Positions 1 to 10,368 of a stretch of DNA of 64,000 nucleotides are shown piece by piece; within the stretch, counting starts at the first letter, position 1; every line of letters starts with the position of its first letter. Where the stretch lies: the NCBI GenBank assembly GCA_028023455.1, contig JAQFVV010000030.1:8768876-8832875 (forward strand). The letters are read 5' to 3'. This DNA comes from Epiperipatus broadwayi (lineage: Eukaryota > Onychophora > Udeonychophora > Euonychophora > Peripatidae). Made by a program: the position numbers and the translations under genes. A model generated the notes under the pieces. The model had not been told where the DNA came from and made no database searches. It saw only the letters and a program-made list of their open reading frames with translations.

Positions 1-31
1 AAAATTCAATCTTCTTTTAGGCTTAATTGTT

Positions 32-420
32 CTAAAATTTCTCATCTGGTTTCAACAATTGCATAGCGTGAATCAAGATTTTCATTATCTGATATGAATA
101 TTCTTGACAGATTAGTAGCCCCAAAAATGCTTTCAGTTCTAATAAATCCATATTACAAAGATAAGTATGATTTTGAATTCTATATTTTGTTCTTGCTTGT
201 TCTACTTTTTTACTTGTCCACATTAAAATTTCACTTACAATGTTATTGGTAAACAATAAATTCCATATATTTTCAAGAGGACTGTTGTTTAAAGCTTTTC
301 CATTATTTGTCAACCCTTGTGAAGTTTTGACTATATTATGCTGTCATATTCTTTTATTTACTGGTGGAGGCTCTTTGGATCATTTGAATTCATTATCATT
401 GCCACATATATAGTTGCTTG
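32..420 (-). pseudogene. piggyBac-type transposase fragment, broken
   Basis: The clean open part (32-313) holds a run with ELKAFLGLL, preceded by a WTSKKVEQARTKYR-like stretch. This matches the start of the DDE_Tnp_1_7 (piggyBac) transposase domain. The same frame continues upstream to about 420 with recognisable residues (ICGND, SKEPPPVNKR, QHNIVKT) but is interrupted by two in-frame TGA codons, at positions where the family usually has Trp or Arg. After the last recognisable residues (LLKPDEKF) it meets a stop at about 32, and the catalytic DDD region is missing or lies outside the window. It is a dead fragment, identified by family resemblance only. Confidence 0.75.
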
Positions 421-458
421 AATTACTTAACAAACTACATTAATATATATATATATAT

Positions 459-2945
459 GTGCTCTGCGGACAGGTAATGAAGCTATTAATAAATTGTCAA
501 AATTTTTACTGCCAAGCGCTTTCGGGACAGTTTACAGTCCCATATTCATGGCGAGTTATTCTGTTAATAACTGTAAAACTATGCAAATTTTATGCAAATT
601 TATATGCAGATGTTACGTGGACCATTTACGAGATAGGGAATAGCAGGCCTCTCTTCTGTTGATTGCCGATGGGTCAGCCACAATGAAGTAAGCTTCCCTA
701 ACTTTACGTTTGGTGTCGTTTGTTTCAGAGCAAACGACACTGGCTGTGGTAGGTAGAAAAGCATGTCCAGAGTTTCTCTCGTGTTCGACAAAAATCGAAT
801 TACCTTCATACTTTGTTTTGGTTTTATTGTAAAGGTATCGGTGTTGAGCTACTCTGGTGGCAATGTTAGTTTTGGTCTCTCCATAATATGCTGCCGTACA
901 ATTTCTTTGGGGGTAAGTAATTTTGTATACAACTTGAGGGGTGAGTTCAGGTTTGATCCTGTCTTTGGTATTATTTATCAGTCTATTGGTGTTGGCAGGT
1001 GAACGGAAAGCGACTTCAAAGTCACATGATAGTTGATTGATAAGGCTTTTAGCTGTAGAGTGAACGTATGGGATTAAGATTCTTGGTTTGTTTTCTTTCT
1101 TGTGGTTGTGGTTTATTTTATAGAAAAATTTGTTGACTTTTCTGTTGATGGATGAATAAGTGTGTCCTATTTTCCTTAAATCAGTTATAAAATTGATGAG
1201 ATTTTTTCTTTTATCTGCCTCATATTTGCACAAGTTATGGTTCCTAAGCATGAATGAAGAGAGGGCTGCAAGTTTGTGTGAGTGAGGAGCGTAAGAATTA
1301 GGGTTTGTCAAGCCTCTTACTTCCAAAGGTTTGACTACCATTTGGTAGTCCAGCTTATCTATATTTTTGCTAACACATATGTCAAGGTATTTGACCTGTT
1401 TGTCTTGGTTTTCCCAAGTAGTAGTAAAAGTAAGCTTGGTATTATTATGGAGGCTATTGTGAAGGTTAGAGATGATGTCTTCTGGGGCAGCAACGAATAT
1501 GTCATCAATGTAGCGCATATATATCATATGTGGGGTTGACATGAAGAGTGCAGGTAGTATTAGCTTCTCGTAATGGTCAAGTACAACACTTGCCATTATA
1601 CCACTAAGTGGGAGGCCCATCGGCCATCCGTTGTTCATACTAAACCACTTATCTCTGAAAACAGCAATTATATTTAAATCAAGCCATTTTAAAAAATCGA
1701 TGATGAATTTGGCACGTGTAGGTGGGCAGTTTCTTGCAATTAATTTATCGTTGACTATTTCGATAGATTGTTTACGGTCAATGGAGCCATATAGCTCTGC
1801 CACATCAAATGATGCGATTTTAAAATTAGCTGGTATAAACGCGTGTTTAATTTTTCCTACAAACATGAAAGATGATTTAATGGTGTAATCGCCAAAGCCT
1901 AATATATCAATAAGCCAGCGATTGACCAAAACTGCCGTGTTGAAATAGTGTGCCTTGCCAAAATCAATCATAAGTCTCAAAGGTTTATCAGGCTTGTGCA
2001 GCTTAATGTTAGCGAAGATTCTAGGAGGAGAAGAGGTTGACGGGTATATACGATGGTATTCGGCTTTTGTAAAGACGCTGTCACGAAATATTCGTAGTAT
2101 ATTGGATATAAATCTATCTCTGTTAAGCCTATTGTTGAAATTATTTAGATTTACAAATTTTAATTTTTCGATTTGTGTATTAATCTTAATATTATATTCA
2201 TCATCATCTATCAATACAAATCTGTTCCCCTTGTCTTCTTTTAAGCAAATGATGGAATTATCCGCTAGAAATTGATTTGTGTTAGTAATTTTCTTGTTCC
2301 AATCATTAGGATAATTGTTTAGCTGCTTATTCTTTATAGTTTTTGCTATCCGTGCGATAATTGGTTCCTTTAGTGGGTTGTCCATTAAAGCTGTTTCGAC
2401 GTCAGCAATGATTTCCATTTTGGGATTCTTCCAGCGTCCGCCTATGAATTTTGGACCTAATTCAAAAACTTCCTTAATCGTGTGCGGAATGTTTGTGTTT
2501 GTAAGGTTGACAAATTTGTTGCTATTGAGCGCATCAAATTGAATATTTTGCTTTTTTGCTAAAAATTTTATTTTATTATTGAATTTCTTGAACAGACCGT
2601 TCGTATGTCTATTGCATCTGTCGGTGATAAATGGGGGGATCAGGTAGTTGTCGGAAATTATGTTCCATCTTCTCGTTTCTTTTTTTTAAGGCCCTTTTGC
2701 ATCCTTTAATGATAGAAATTAGTAGTTGTTTTTGTAAATTCGTTTTGATTCTATCGTAATTATATACAGTCTTGTTAATAATAATTTTGCAGCAGTTAGG
2801 TACAATTTTACACTGATAACATTTTGTAAAGAAATATATTCTCTGCTGAAATGTGCAAATTGACAGTCCAGTACGAAGTAGCTGCCGGTCTCGTGCGTAG
2901 TTATTCATGTTATTGAAATAGTTAAGATTTTACTTCATTAACGCT
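459..2945 (-). mobile_element. Penelope-like element (PLE), nearly full length
   Basis: This unit is read on the minus strand and encodes one RT + GIY-YIG polyprotein. Its 3' end, at the low-coordinate side, is marked by a motif starting GTGCTCTGCG that is also found at 2967 in the neighbouring copy. About 75-100 bases inside that end is a small hairpin (GGGAC/GTCCC) followed by CGAAAGC, at the place where many PLEs carry a hammerhead ribozyme. The hammerhead core is not intact here. The neighbour at 2967-4138 is a tandem, 5'-truncated copy lying upstream in transcriptional order, which is the pseudo-LTR arrangement typical of PLEs. Confidence 0.85.
613..2908 (-). pseudogene. PLE polyprotein: reverse transcriptase + GIY-YIG endonuclease, one frameshift
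   Basis: The main open frame is 613-2418 (601 codons from its first Met) and stays open upstream to about 2680. RT motifs, numbered from that Met: motif A FDVAELYGSID (204-214), motif B GLPLSGIMAS (about 268-277), motif C YIDD (303-306). The C-terminal GIY-YIG nuclease has VYKI (497-500), YYGETK (511-516), Arg522 and His526. A second frame, 2609-2908, supplies the N-terminus (about 70 residues). The two frames cross at a run of eight T (2680-2687), so one inserted or deleted base there probably broke a protein of about 760 residues. The copy at 3112-4137 keeps a Cys before PQRNC where this one has Tyr (residue 502), so a likely zinc-ligand Cys is lost. PLEs retrotranspose using this RT and nuclease; this copy looks recently inactivated. 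Confidence 0.88.
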
Positions 2946-2966
2946 TAAATAAATTAATATATATAT

Positions 2967-4138
2967 GTGCTCTGCGCACAGGTAATGAAGCTATTAACAA
3001 ATTGTCAAAATTTTTTTACTGCCAAGCGCTTTCGGGACAGTCTACAGTCCCATATTCATGGCGAGTTATTCTGTTAATAACTGTAAAACTATGCAAATTT
3101 ATGTGCAGATGTTATGTGGACCATTTACGAGATAGGGAATAGCAGGCCTCTCTTCTGTTGATTGCCGATGGGTCAGCCACAATGAAGTAAGCTTCCCTAA
3201 CTTTACGTTTGGTGTCGTTTGTTTCAGAGCAAACGACACTGGCTGTGGTAGGTAGAAAAGCATGTCCAGAGTTTCTCTCATGTTCGACAAAAATCGAATT
3301 ACCTTCATACTTTGTTTTGGTTTTATTGTAAAGGTATCGGTGTTGAGCTACTCTGGTGGCAATGTTAGTTTTGGTCTCTCCATAATATGTTGCCGTACAA
3401 TTTCTTTGGGGGCAGGTAATTTTGTACACAACTTGAGGGGTGAGTTCAGGTTTGATCCTGTCTTTGGTATTATTTATCAGTCTATTGGTGTTGGGAGGTG
3501 AACGGAAAGCGACTTCAAAGTCACATGATAGTTGATTGATAAGGCTTTTAGCTGTAGAGTGAACGTATGGGATTAAGATTCTTGGTTTGTTTTCTTTCTT
3601 GTGGTTGTGGTTTATTTTATAGAAAAATTTGTTGACTTTTCTGTTGATGGATGAATAAGTGTGTCCTATTTTCCTTAAATCAGTTATATAATTGATGAGA
3701 TTTTTTCTTTTATCTGCCTCATATTTGCACAAGTTATGGTTCCTAAACATGAATGAAGAGAGGGCTGCAAGTTTGTGTGAGTGAGGCGCGTAAGAATTAG
3801 GGTTTGTCAAGCCTCTTACTTCCAAAGGTTTGACTACCATTTGGTAGTCCAGCTTATCTATATTTTTGCTAACACATATGTCAAGGTATTTGACCTGTTT
3901 GTCTTGGTTTTCCCAAGTAGTAGTAAAAGTAAGCTTGGTATTATTATGGAGGCTATTGTGAAGGTTAGAGATGATGTCTTTTGAGGCAGCAACGAATATG
4001 TCATCAATGTAGCGCGTATATATCATATGTGGGGTTGACATGAAGAGTGCAGGTAGTATTAGCTTCTCGTAATGGTCAAGTACAACGCTTGCCATTATAC
4101 CACTAAGTGGGAGGCCCATCGGCCATCCGTTGTTCATA
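2967..4138 (-). mobile_element. 5'-truncated tandem PLE copy (pseudo-LTR)
   Basis: Nearly identical to the 3' half of the element at 459-2945, in the same orientation. It begins at the same GTGCTCTGCG 3' terminus and stops abruptly at about 4138, in the codons for NNGWPMG. It lies upstream of the longer copy in transcriptional order, separated by about 20 bases of AT repeat. This head-to-tail arrangement is standard for Penelope-like elements. The 3' hairpin followed by CGAAAGC is present here too (about 3018-3050). Confidence 0.85.
3112..4137 (-). pseudogene. Truncated PLE protein: RT motifs B-C and intact-looking GIY-YIG domain
   Basis: The frame is open for 341 codons and starts only because an internal Met precedes NNGWPMGLPLSG (motif B). 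It keeps YIDD and the complete GIY-YIG region (VYKITCPQRNC then YYGETK). It differs from the longer copy by a few substitutions, for example Thr for Met two residues before YIDD, Ser-Lys for Pro-Glu, and Cys for Tyr before PQRNC. Motif A and the N-terminus are absent, so it cannot encode a working RT. Confidence 0.85.
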
Positions 4139-5516
4139 AAAGTAATACATTATGTTATTCGAAAGATAATTAATGTTTATTATGTCTAAAGGATATAATG
4201 TTAAAACAATAGTTTAATTACCATATAAAATATTATATAATATTTCTAATATATTTTAAACATAAAAGTTATTATTTAAAATAATTAGTAATTGAATTAT
4301 TCTAAAATGATCTAAAATGTATCACGTGTCTTTAAAGTGTGTGTATTTGTCTTTGAGCTTACATGTTTTTAGTCAGGAATCTTAATTTTTAGTTCCTTGT
4401 TGTTAAAATTGAAGCATTAAATGTTGCTAATAATATTGTAAATTTTATCTTTAAAAGTAGCAATTAATTTTATTGTATTGTCTAAATAATATTTTCTATT
4501 TTAAAATTAATATTCAGGTTATTAAAAATATCTTAATGTTTGAATAAAAATATTTTATATTATAGAATATTAAATAAATTTTATATAATATAAAATTTAT
4601 TAGTCATATTATTTTAAAAAATTATTTTGTAGGCAAAATAATTTAATTTATATGTAAATTAGTATTTAAGAACAATTTGGATCAACCAATGAAATCACTG
4701 GATGAGATAATTATAAATATTGGTGTTTAATCTGTCTAGACAGTTGTAGTTGTGTTTTAGTCTAATCTTATTTTGTATTGTTCATCTAATCTGGTCTTGT
4801 TTTAAAAGTTTTAATTTTTTATAAAATATTTTTTTATTAGTAAAGTTAAAGTATAGTTTTAAATAGTTATTTTAATATATTGAATATATGGATAAACAAA
4901 TTAGTTCCTTGTCAGTAAAATTTCATATCGAAACTTAATGAAATCACAATAATTTTGGTACTAGAATTCTCCAGCTTATTAAGATATGGGGAAGAATTAA
5001 TAAACATTTTGAAATTTCTGATCAATTTTGGTGACTTCTAAAACAATATGCTTATCCTATTCTTTGTACGGATTATTAGAAAAGCATCTTTAAAAAAAGT
5101 TTTAATAGATTTAACATTAAGTATTAGATTCAATCCTCTGAATTTATACCAAATTCACAAAATAATAACAAAAATGTGATGAGTTATTAAATAATAAAAA
5201 AATGAAATTAATTTCACTGTTATGAATATTTAATTTATTCTCATTAGCAAAATTTACAATATATGATGAATATATCAATTTCTAGTGATCATATCAAAAA
5301 CTCACATAAATTATTAGTTACTAATACAAGACACAAACCCAATTTTTTTTTCCATTTGTATACTTTCATTAAAAAATGTTAAAAATGATAATTAATTTTA
5401 TATAAAGATAATATTTATCCCATAAGACAACTTGTAAGTTAATACAATAAAAAAAATATCAATGTTTATAAAATAATGATTACAAAAACAAACAAACAAA
5501 CAAACAAAAAAATTAC
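4139..5516. other. AT-rich non-coding DNA (probable intron)
   Basis: I see no coding signal. There is a short CAAA microsatellite at about 5488-5510, just downstream (minus strand) of the exon ending at 5517. Confidence 0.6.
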
Positions 5517-5588
5517 CTTGGTATGAAAATTATATAACTCATTATATGTTTTAGAAATTTCAATTGTTTCACCAGAAGACCATGTAAC
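5517..5588 (-). CDS. Internal exon: PX-domain segment of a host gene
   Basis: The 72-nt exon is phase 0 at both ends. On the minus strand the acceptor is a T-rich run ending AG, and the donor is AAG then GTAATT. It translates as 24 residues containing VTWSSGETIEIS and KTYNELYNFHTK. That pattern (hydrophobic-x-WS-x-G, then a basic residue-x-Y-x-E-hydrophobic-x-x-F-H) is the beta2-beta3 region of PX domains, which bind phosphoinositides on membranes. The usual Arg of the RRY motif is Lys here. It joins in frame to the exon at 24367-24440 across an intron of about 18.8 kb. The rest of the PX domain must lie beyond the left edge. The exact gene is uncertain; a ZCCHC2/ZCCHC14-like protein is possible. 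Confidence 0.68.
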
Positions 5589-8150
5589 CTAAAAAAAGTT
5601 CATAAATCAGTTGTAATAATTAATTGGAACAAAAAAACCTTTTATATTTTTATTAGTTATTGAAATATAAAAAATAAATGTCTACAAATATTTTAATAAT
5701 AGAAACAGAAAAAGTGCATTTACAAAAATGATAAAAAAAAACCCCACTTATTTATAATTGTTTAATAGAAAAGAAGATATAAATTAATGTTAAAGTTTAT
5801 AGGCTTAACGTTTTCGAGGATCCATGCCTCATGTTCATAGCCATCATAAAATGTATAGTAAAATATATGCAAATATTTAAATAAGCTAGTGTTACATAGC
5901 CCATTTCTTCGAGATCTCGAAGCAAGTGTCTTTTCTATTGATAGCATGGATATTTCCATAATAGTGAAAAGTAAAACTATATTTAAAAATGATAAAAGAA
6001 ACTTGTAAAGAAATTATTAAAAATATTATATGATGAAATACCATGTGATAAAAAAATTTTGGGATAGCAATAATTCATTCATTCATTAGCAGTCACATGT
6101 AAATAAGTACAGTAGGGCTTTTTAAACTTTGGGGGGACGGGATAAAACAAAGAATAAAAAAGAAAATATGGAGTCAAAATTTTTGTGCATGTAATTCAAA
6201 AATAGAAATGTGATTGAATATCGCACAAACCCATTATCACACTGACTGAAAATAAATGATTGATGACATGAAGTTTATGATGCTCCTATATTAATTCAAG
6301 TGATTCAAGTCAATAATGTAAAGGAAATGGAGAATGATAGAAAAAGCAAAGCAAAGATACACAATAGACAATTTTAAGATCATATATATTTTAGAATAAA
6401 TGAGTCTATACATCAAATATCTAGAGAATACAGATACATATACACTTCTATCTTAAATTGTCTGTTCGAAGACAGACATAATTATTTTTAAATACTAATA
6501 AAATGACACTTTTTGCAAATAGATATTTATATTTTTCACATTATATTCATCTTATTTTTGCACACACACCCTCCCAGTCAGTATCTCCTTCAAAACTTAT
6601 AAATCCTATACTTGTAATAGTTTAGTCAGTTTTATTGTTTTTACTTGTCTTTTCTTTACTACCAACAATAATAGAATGAACCAAAACAAAAACTTCTAAG
6701 ACAATCATTAAATACTACAGAAATTTAATATTAGCAAAAGTAATGTAACAATGTATGTACATTTCCATGTTTTTTTTGGCTCTTATCAGTGCATTCACTA
6801 TCTTAACTAAACTACGTTGCACCAACCCATCATATACATGTACGATAAAAATTTTGATAAGAGAATCTACAAAAGACTCAAGGAACAATGAAAAAATAAA
6901 AACTCCTTTAGCCAAAAAATGAACATTTTTTTATTATTATTATCTGAATCTTAGACAAAGTTAGAAACACACAGATTTGTGAGGAAGTCTATAAATTTCA
7001 AGACTATTAAAAATTTAGCAATTAATACTGTTCCAGTTTTGAATTATAACTACCCCCCCCTCCCCAAGACTGATTTGAAACAATTTATTAGGATATTAAA
7101 ACATTACTCATAAAACTACAAACAGAAATATTTATAAAAATAAATAAATTGTAATCTATAAGGACTACATTCTATGACAAATGATATTAATGACTATAGC
7201 TAATAAGTTATTAGATTAGAGATTATCATATTATTTTTAATCCAAATGTAACATTAAACTTAAATATTAATTTATCTATTGTTATTAAGCACAGCCATAC
7301 GGTATCCTTTCTTTTTCTGAATATATAATATTACACAGAAGAAAAAAAGAGATGAAACTGGATTAATTTATTGGATAAGGTTGTGTTTTATAAGAATAGT
7401 AATATTAATCTTTAATAATGATTACATCTATGATAATGTCTAGGTTTATGAATGATTAATAATAATAATTCATGTACTTTGCTAAAGTGGTTAATGTTAC
7501 ATGCGTGAGTTTGAAGATTGCATAATGGACTAAAGTGATATAGATAAATATTTTAAGAAAAGATGAAAATATGTGAAAAGTTAGGCTTCGTGTAAACAGA
7601 AAAAAAATTGGTTGGATTAAAAACTGAATCTTGATGGGAATTTCTCATTTACAGATGTCTTTATTCATGTGATTGAAATATGCGTAATGAGATAGAAGTT
7701 TTAAGGATATATACACCTACAAAAATATAAAAAAGCTCTTTTATTCTTTAGAAAACAAAATATATGATGCAATTTTTAAAATCATTTTTACTGTTAAAAA
7801 TTCTGTATTATAATCTGATATTTGCAGAATTATGTAAAAAATAAAATTACAATAAATTATAATAATACAGTAATTATAAGATAACGAATGTAAATTGATT
7901 GTCTAAAGCCATTGTTATCAAAAAACAAATTTATGTTAGTGCTCACTTATATCCACAATGCTCATAATGGAAAAGTTTGCAGTAAATTATTATCATTTGA
8001 GATAATTTCTGAAGCAAGGATACAGATATGATAGGAAATGTATTTTATTAATTTTATTAAAAGTAAAATAAAACTTTGTTCTATATCATAAAAGATATCA
8101 GAAATATTATTATTCTTATCTTCTTTTCATTTAAAAAAATCACACGGAAA
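5589..8150. other. AT-rich non-coding DNA (intron)
   Basis: Only short chance ORFs occur (for example 5762-5959 and 6715-6915, minus strand), without recognisable motifs. No repeat family was identified by eye. Confidence 0.5.
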
Positions 8151-9415
8151 AGATGTAAAATAAAAGATGTAAAATAGAAACAGCAGTATATAAAAAAAAT
8201 GAATAAAGATAATAATATAATGAATTGGAATTCTAATATAGATAAGAAATATAAATTAAATAATATTAGTTAAAGGGTTTACAGAGCTATTAATTATTGT
8301 TCAAATGAAAAAAAAAAAAATTAGAAAGAGATAGAATTAATCGTGAAAGAGTTTAAAGAAAAAGAGTATCTGAGAAAGTAATAAAAAAAGGGGAAAAGTA
8401 TCCGAAAGATATAAAGGATAAGATAAAAAAGAGAAAGGGAAAAATAAGAAGGATAAGATAAAAAAAAGATGAATATATAGGTATTAAAACATATAGTAAC
8501 AATACAGTAAAAACATAAAATTAAGAAAATTAATAAAAAATATAATGTAATTAAATATAAAGTAGTAAATAAAAAATGGAGGAATATAATATGCTAGAAA
8601 ATAAATATATTCAAAAAATAGAAAAACATATTAATGGAGTACATGAGACAGAATGCAAACTATGTAAAAAAATAATAAGATAAGAATTAAATATATAAGA
8701 GAAACAAAGAATTCAATGTATACAAGATTAGTTCAACATAGGTATGATAAGAGATCACTAATTTATATACATTCTATAGAAACAGAACATGTATTTGAGA
8801 AAGATAGTATAAAAATAATAAATTATACTAATGAAAGAAGGGATAGAAAAATAATACAAACTATATTAATTAAAAAAATAGAGATGGGGTGGGGGTGGGG
8901 TAAAAACATTTTTATAGGAAAATGATTTCAAGAATAAAAGTATATATAAAAGAATATTTATATGAAAATTTTTTAAAAACTGAAAAATTGGATAAAAAGT
9001 TAGGAAAATTGATAATAGAAAGAGTTACATTAAAGGAATATATGAAAAAGATGCTAATTTTTTTAAAAAAATAGTCAGTTGAAATCATAGGAAGAAAGGA
9101 TGAAAGTTATTGAATAGGAATAGAATAAAAAAAGAGATAGGAATAAAGATAGAATAGAAATTATTAATAAAAGAATAAAATAAGGATATAAAAGAATTAT
9201 AAAGAAATAATAGAAAATGTGATAAAAAAGAATGAGTTAATAGAAATATATATTGATACAAAAGAATGAAAGTAGAATGATAAATAAATTAGAGATAAAA
9301 ATAGAATGGAATAAAAAAAAATAAATAAATAAATATAAATTAAAAGATGTAAAGATAAAATTAGGAATAATAATGTAGTAATTAAAAAATATGTATATAG
9401 ATATGTATATTGTAA
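8150..9415 (+). other. Purine-rich strand block
   Basis: For about 1.2 kb the plus strand is dominated by A and G, with many AAAGA, GATAAAAA and AGAAAGG-like words. Its neighbours have A and T in balance. It contains the decayed GIY-YIG endonuclease at 8580-8935. The strand bias may come from the element inserted here. Confidence 0.55.
8580..8935 (+). pseudogene. Decayed GIY-YIG endonuclease of a second Penelope-like element
   Basis: Two frames carry the signal. 8580-8690 reads ...HETECKLCKK, a Cys-x2-Cys pair, before a stop. A frame covering about 8688-8925 then reads KYIRETKNSMYTRLVQHR, followed by HSIETEHVFEKDSIKIINYTNE. This order (CxxC, a YIG-like KYI-x-ETK, TRL-x-QHR, H-x7-H-x-F, then a hydrophobic-TN segment) is that of PLE GIY-YIG domains; the Gly of YIG is Arg here. 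It is clearly different from the element at 459-4138. No RT motifs were found beside it. Confidence 0.6.
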
Positions 9416-10302
9416 CATTTTTCACGTTTTGATAGGCCTTCAATTACGCACTAGAATACGTGGGTTAATCAAGCTATAAAGAAGAAAAATATTTCATTCA
9501 TATTCCTAAAAAAATAGCTATATTTCCTGATTAACTCGGCCTAAGATTATTTAATATTATGTTTAAAATTGCTGATGAAGTTAGTTTTAATTTATAAGAG
9601 GGTGCCATGGTCAATAGACTCCTAGCTTCCTCGTATCCCATAATTTTGACGTAAGTAACTAAAAAGATCAGGATTATGATTTCTCATAACTTAGTTATTT
9701 TTCAGATAATATTACTCCCGGGCTTAATTAATAAATAAGCATATTGGCAAAGGTAATTTACACATTTATCACACAATTAACTAATATTAATAAATTTAAT
9801 AACTAACATTAATGCACAATGAAAAGTTGCTATTAGAAATATTTATTCTAACAAATTAAAATATTTAAAAAATAACCTGTTAAATAAAATGGAAAACCCA
9901 CATACGTTAATCCAAATAGTTAGGTAAAATAATTAAAACAATCAATTAATCACTACAGTTCATATTACACTTCGATTTCTTAGTCCATAAACGAAAGTCT
10001 CTTGAATAAGAAAAATTGTCTCTATCGGGATTATATTATAAGCTTATATTTGAGGATGGTTTGCAAACACTTAATTTAGTCACAATCGGGAATAATTAAT
10101 CTTATCTTACTGGTAAGTTTAGCGAGTTTACACATATTGTTGATTACCATGCATGGTTTTTCATGAGGTAGAATGAGCTCGTGACCATTGTTTTTTACTT
10201 GTTATTGGTCCGTCCTAAGAGCTAGTCACGAAAGCTTTTTTGGGGTTGACACCTTCATGATGAACGATGTCGGCAAAAGCTTCAGTCTACTCACGCATGT
10301 CG
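9416..10302. other. Non-coding DNA, no identified feature
   Basis: It is slightly less AT-rich at 9420-9720 and 10020-10300, suggesting old repeat material. No coding signal was found. Confidence 0.4.
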
Positions 10303-10368
10303 AATTATTTCAGCATAGAGTGGTCCTGGATCATGAAAGATCCAGGACCACTCTATGCTGAAATAATT
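10303..10368. repeat. Near-perfect 30-bp inverted repeat with 6-base loop
   Basis: The left arm is 10303-10332 and the right arm 10339-10368, separated by ATGAAA. The arms are exact complements. The 12 bases GATCCAGGACCA recur directly after it at about 10373. Transcribed, it would form a long hairpin. Confidence 0.9.

Noticed and set aside
763-2542. Several plus-strand ORFs over the PLE
   Set aside because: They are shadows of the RT/GIY-YIG frame on the opposite strand.
2963-3060. PLE 3' hairpin GGGAC/GTCCC-GAAAGC as an active hammerhead
   Set aside because: The CTGANGA core reads CATGAATA and no NUH cleavage site follows stem III. At most it is a relic.
8882-8902. G-runs GGGG-GGGGG-GGGG as a G-quadruplex
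   Set aside because: Only three separate runs are present, so a normal intramolecular quadruplex lacks its fourth strand.
9197-9443. Two overlapping hydrophobic ORFs on the minus strand
   Set aside because: They are the T/C-rich complement of the purine-rich block. They are rich in Phe, Ile, Leu, Tyr and Ser because of base composition, with no domain.
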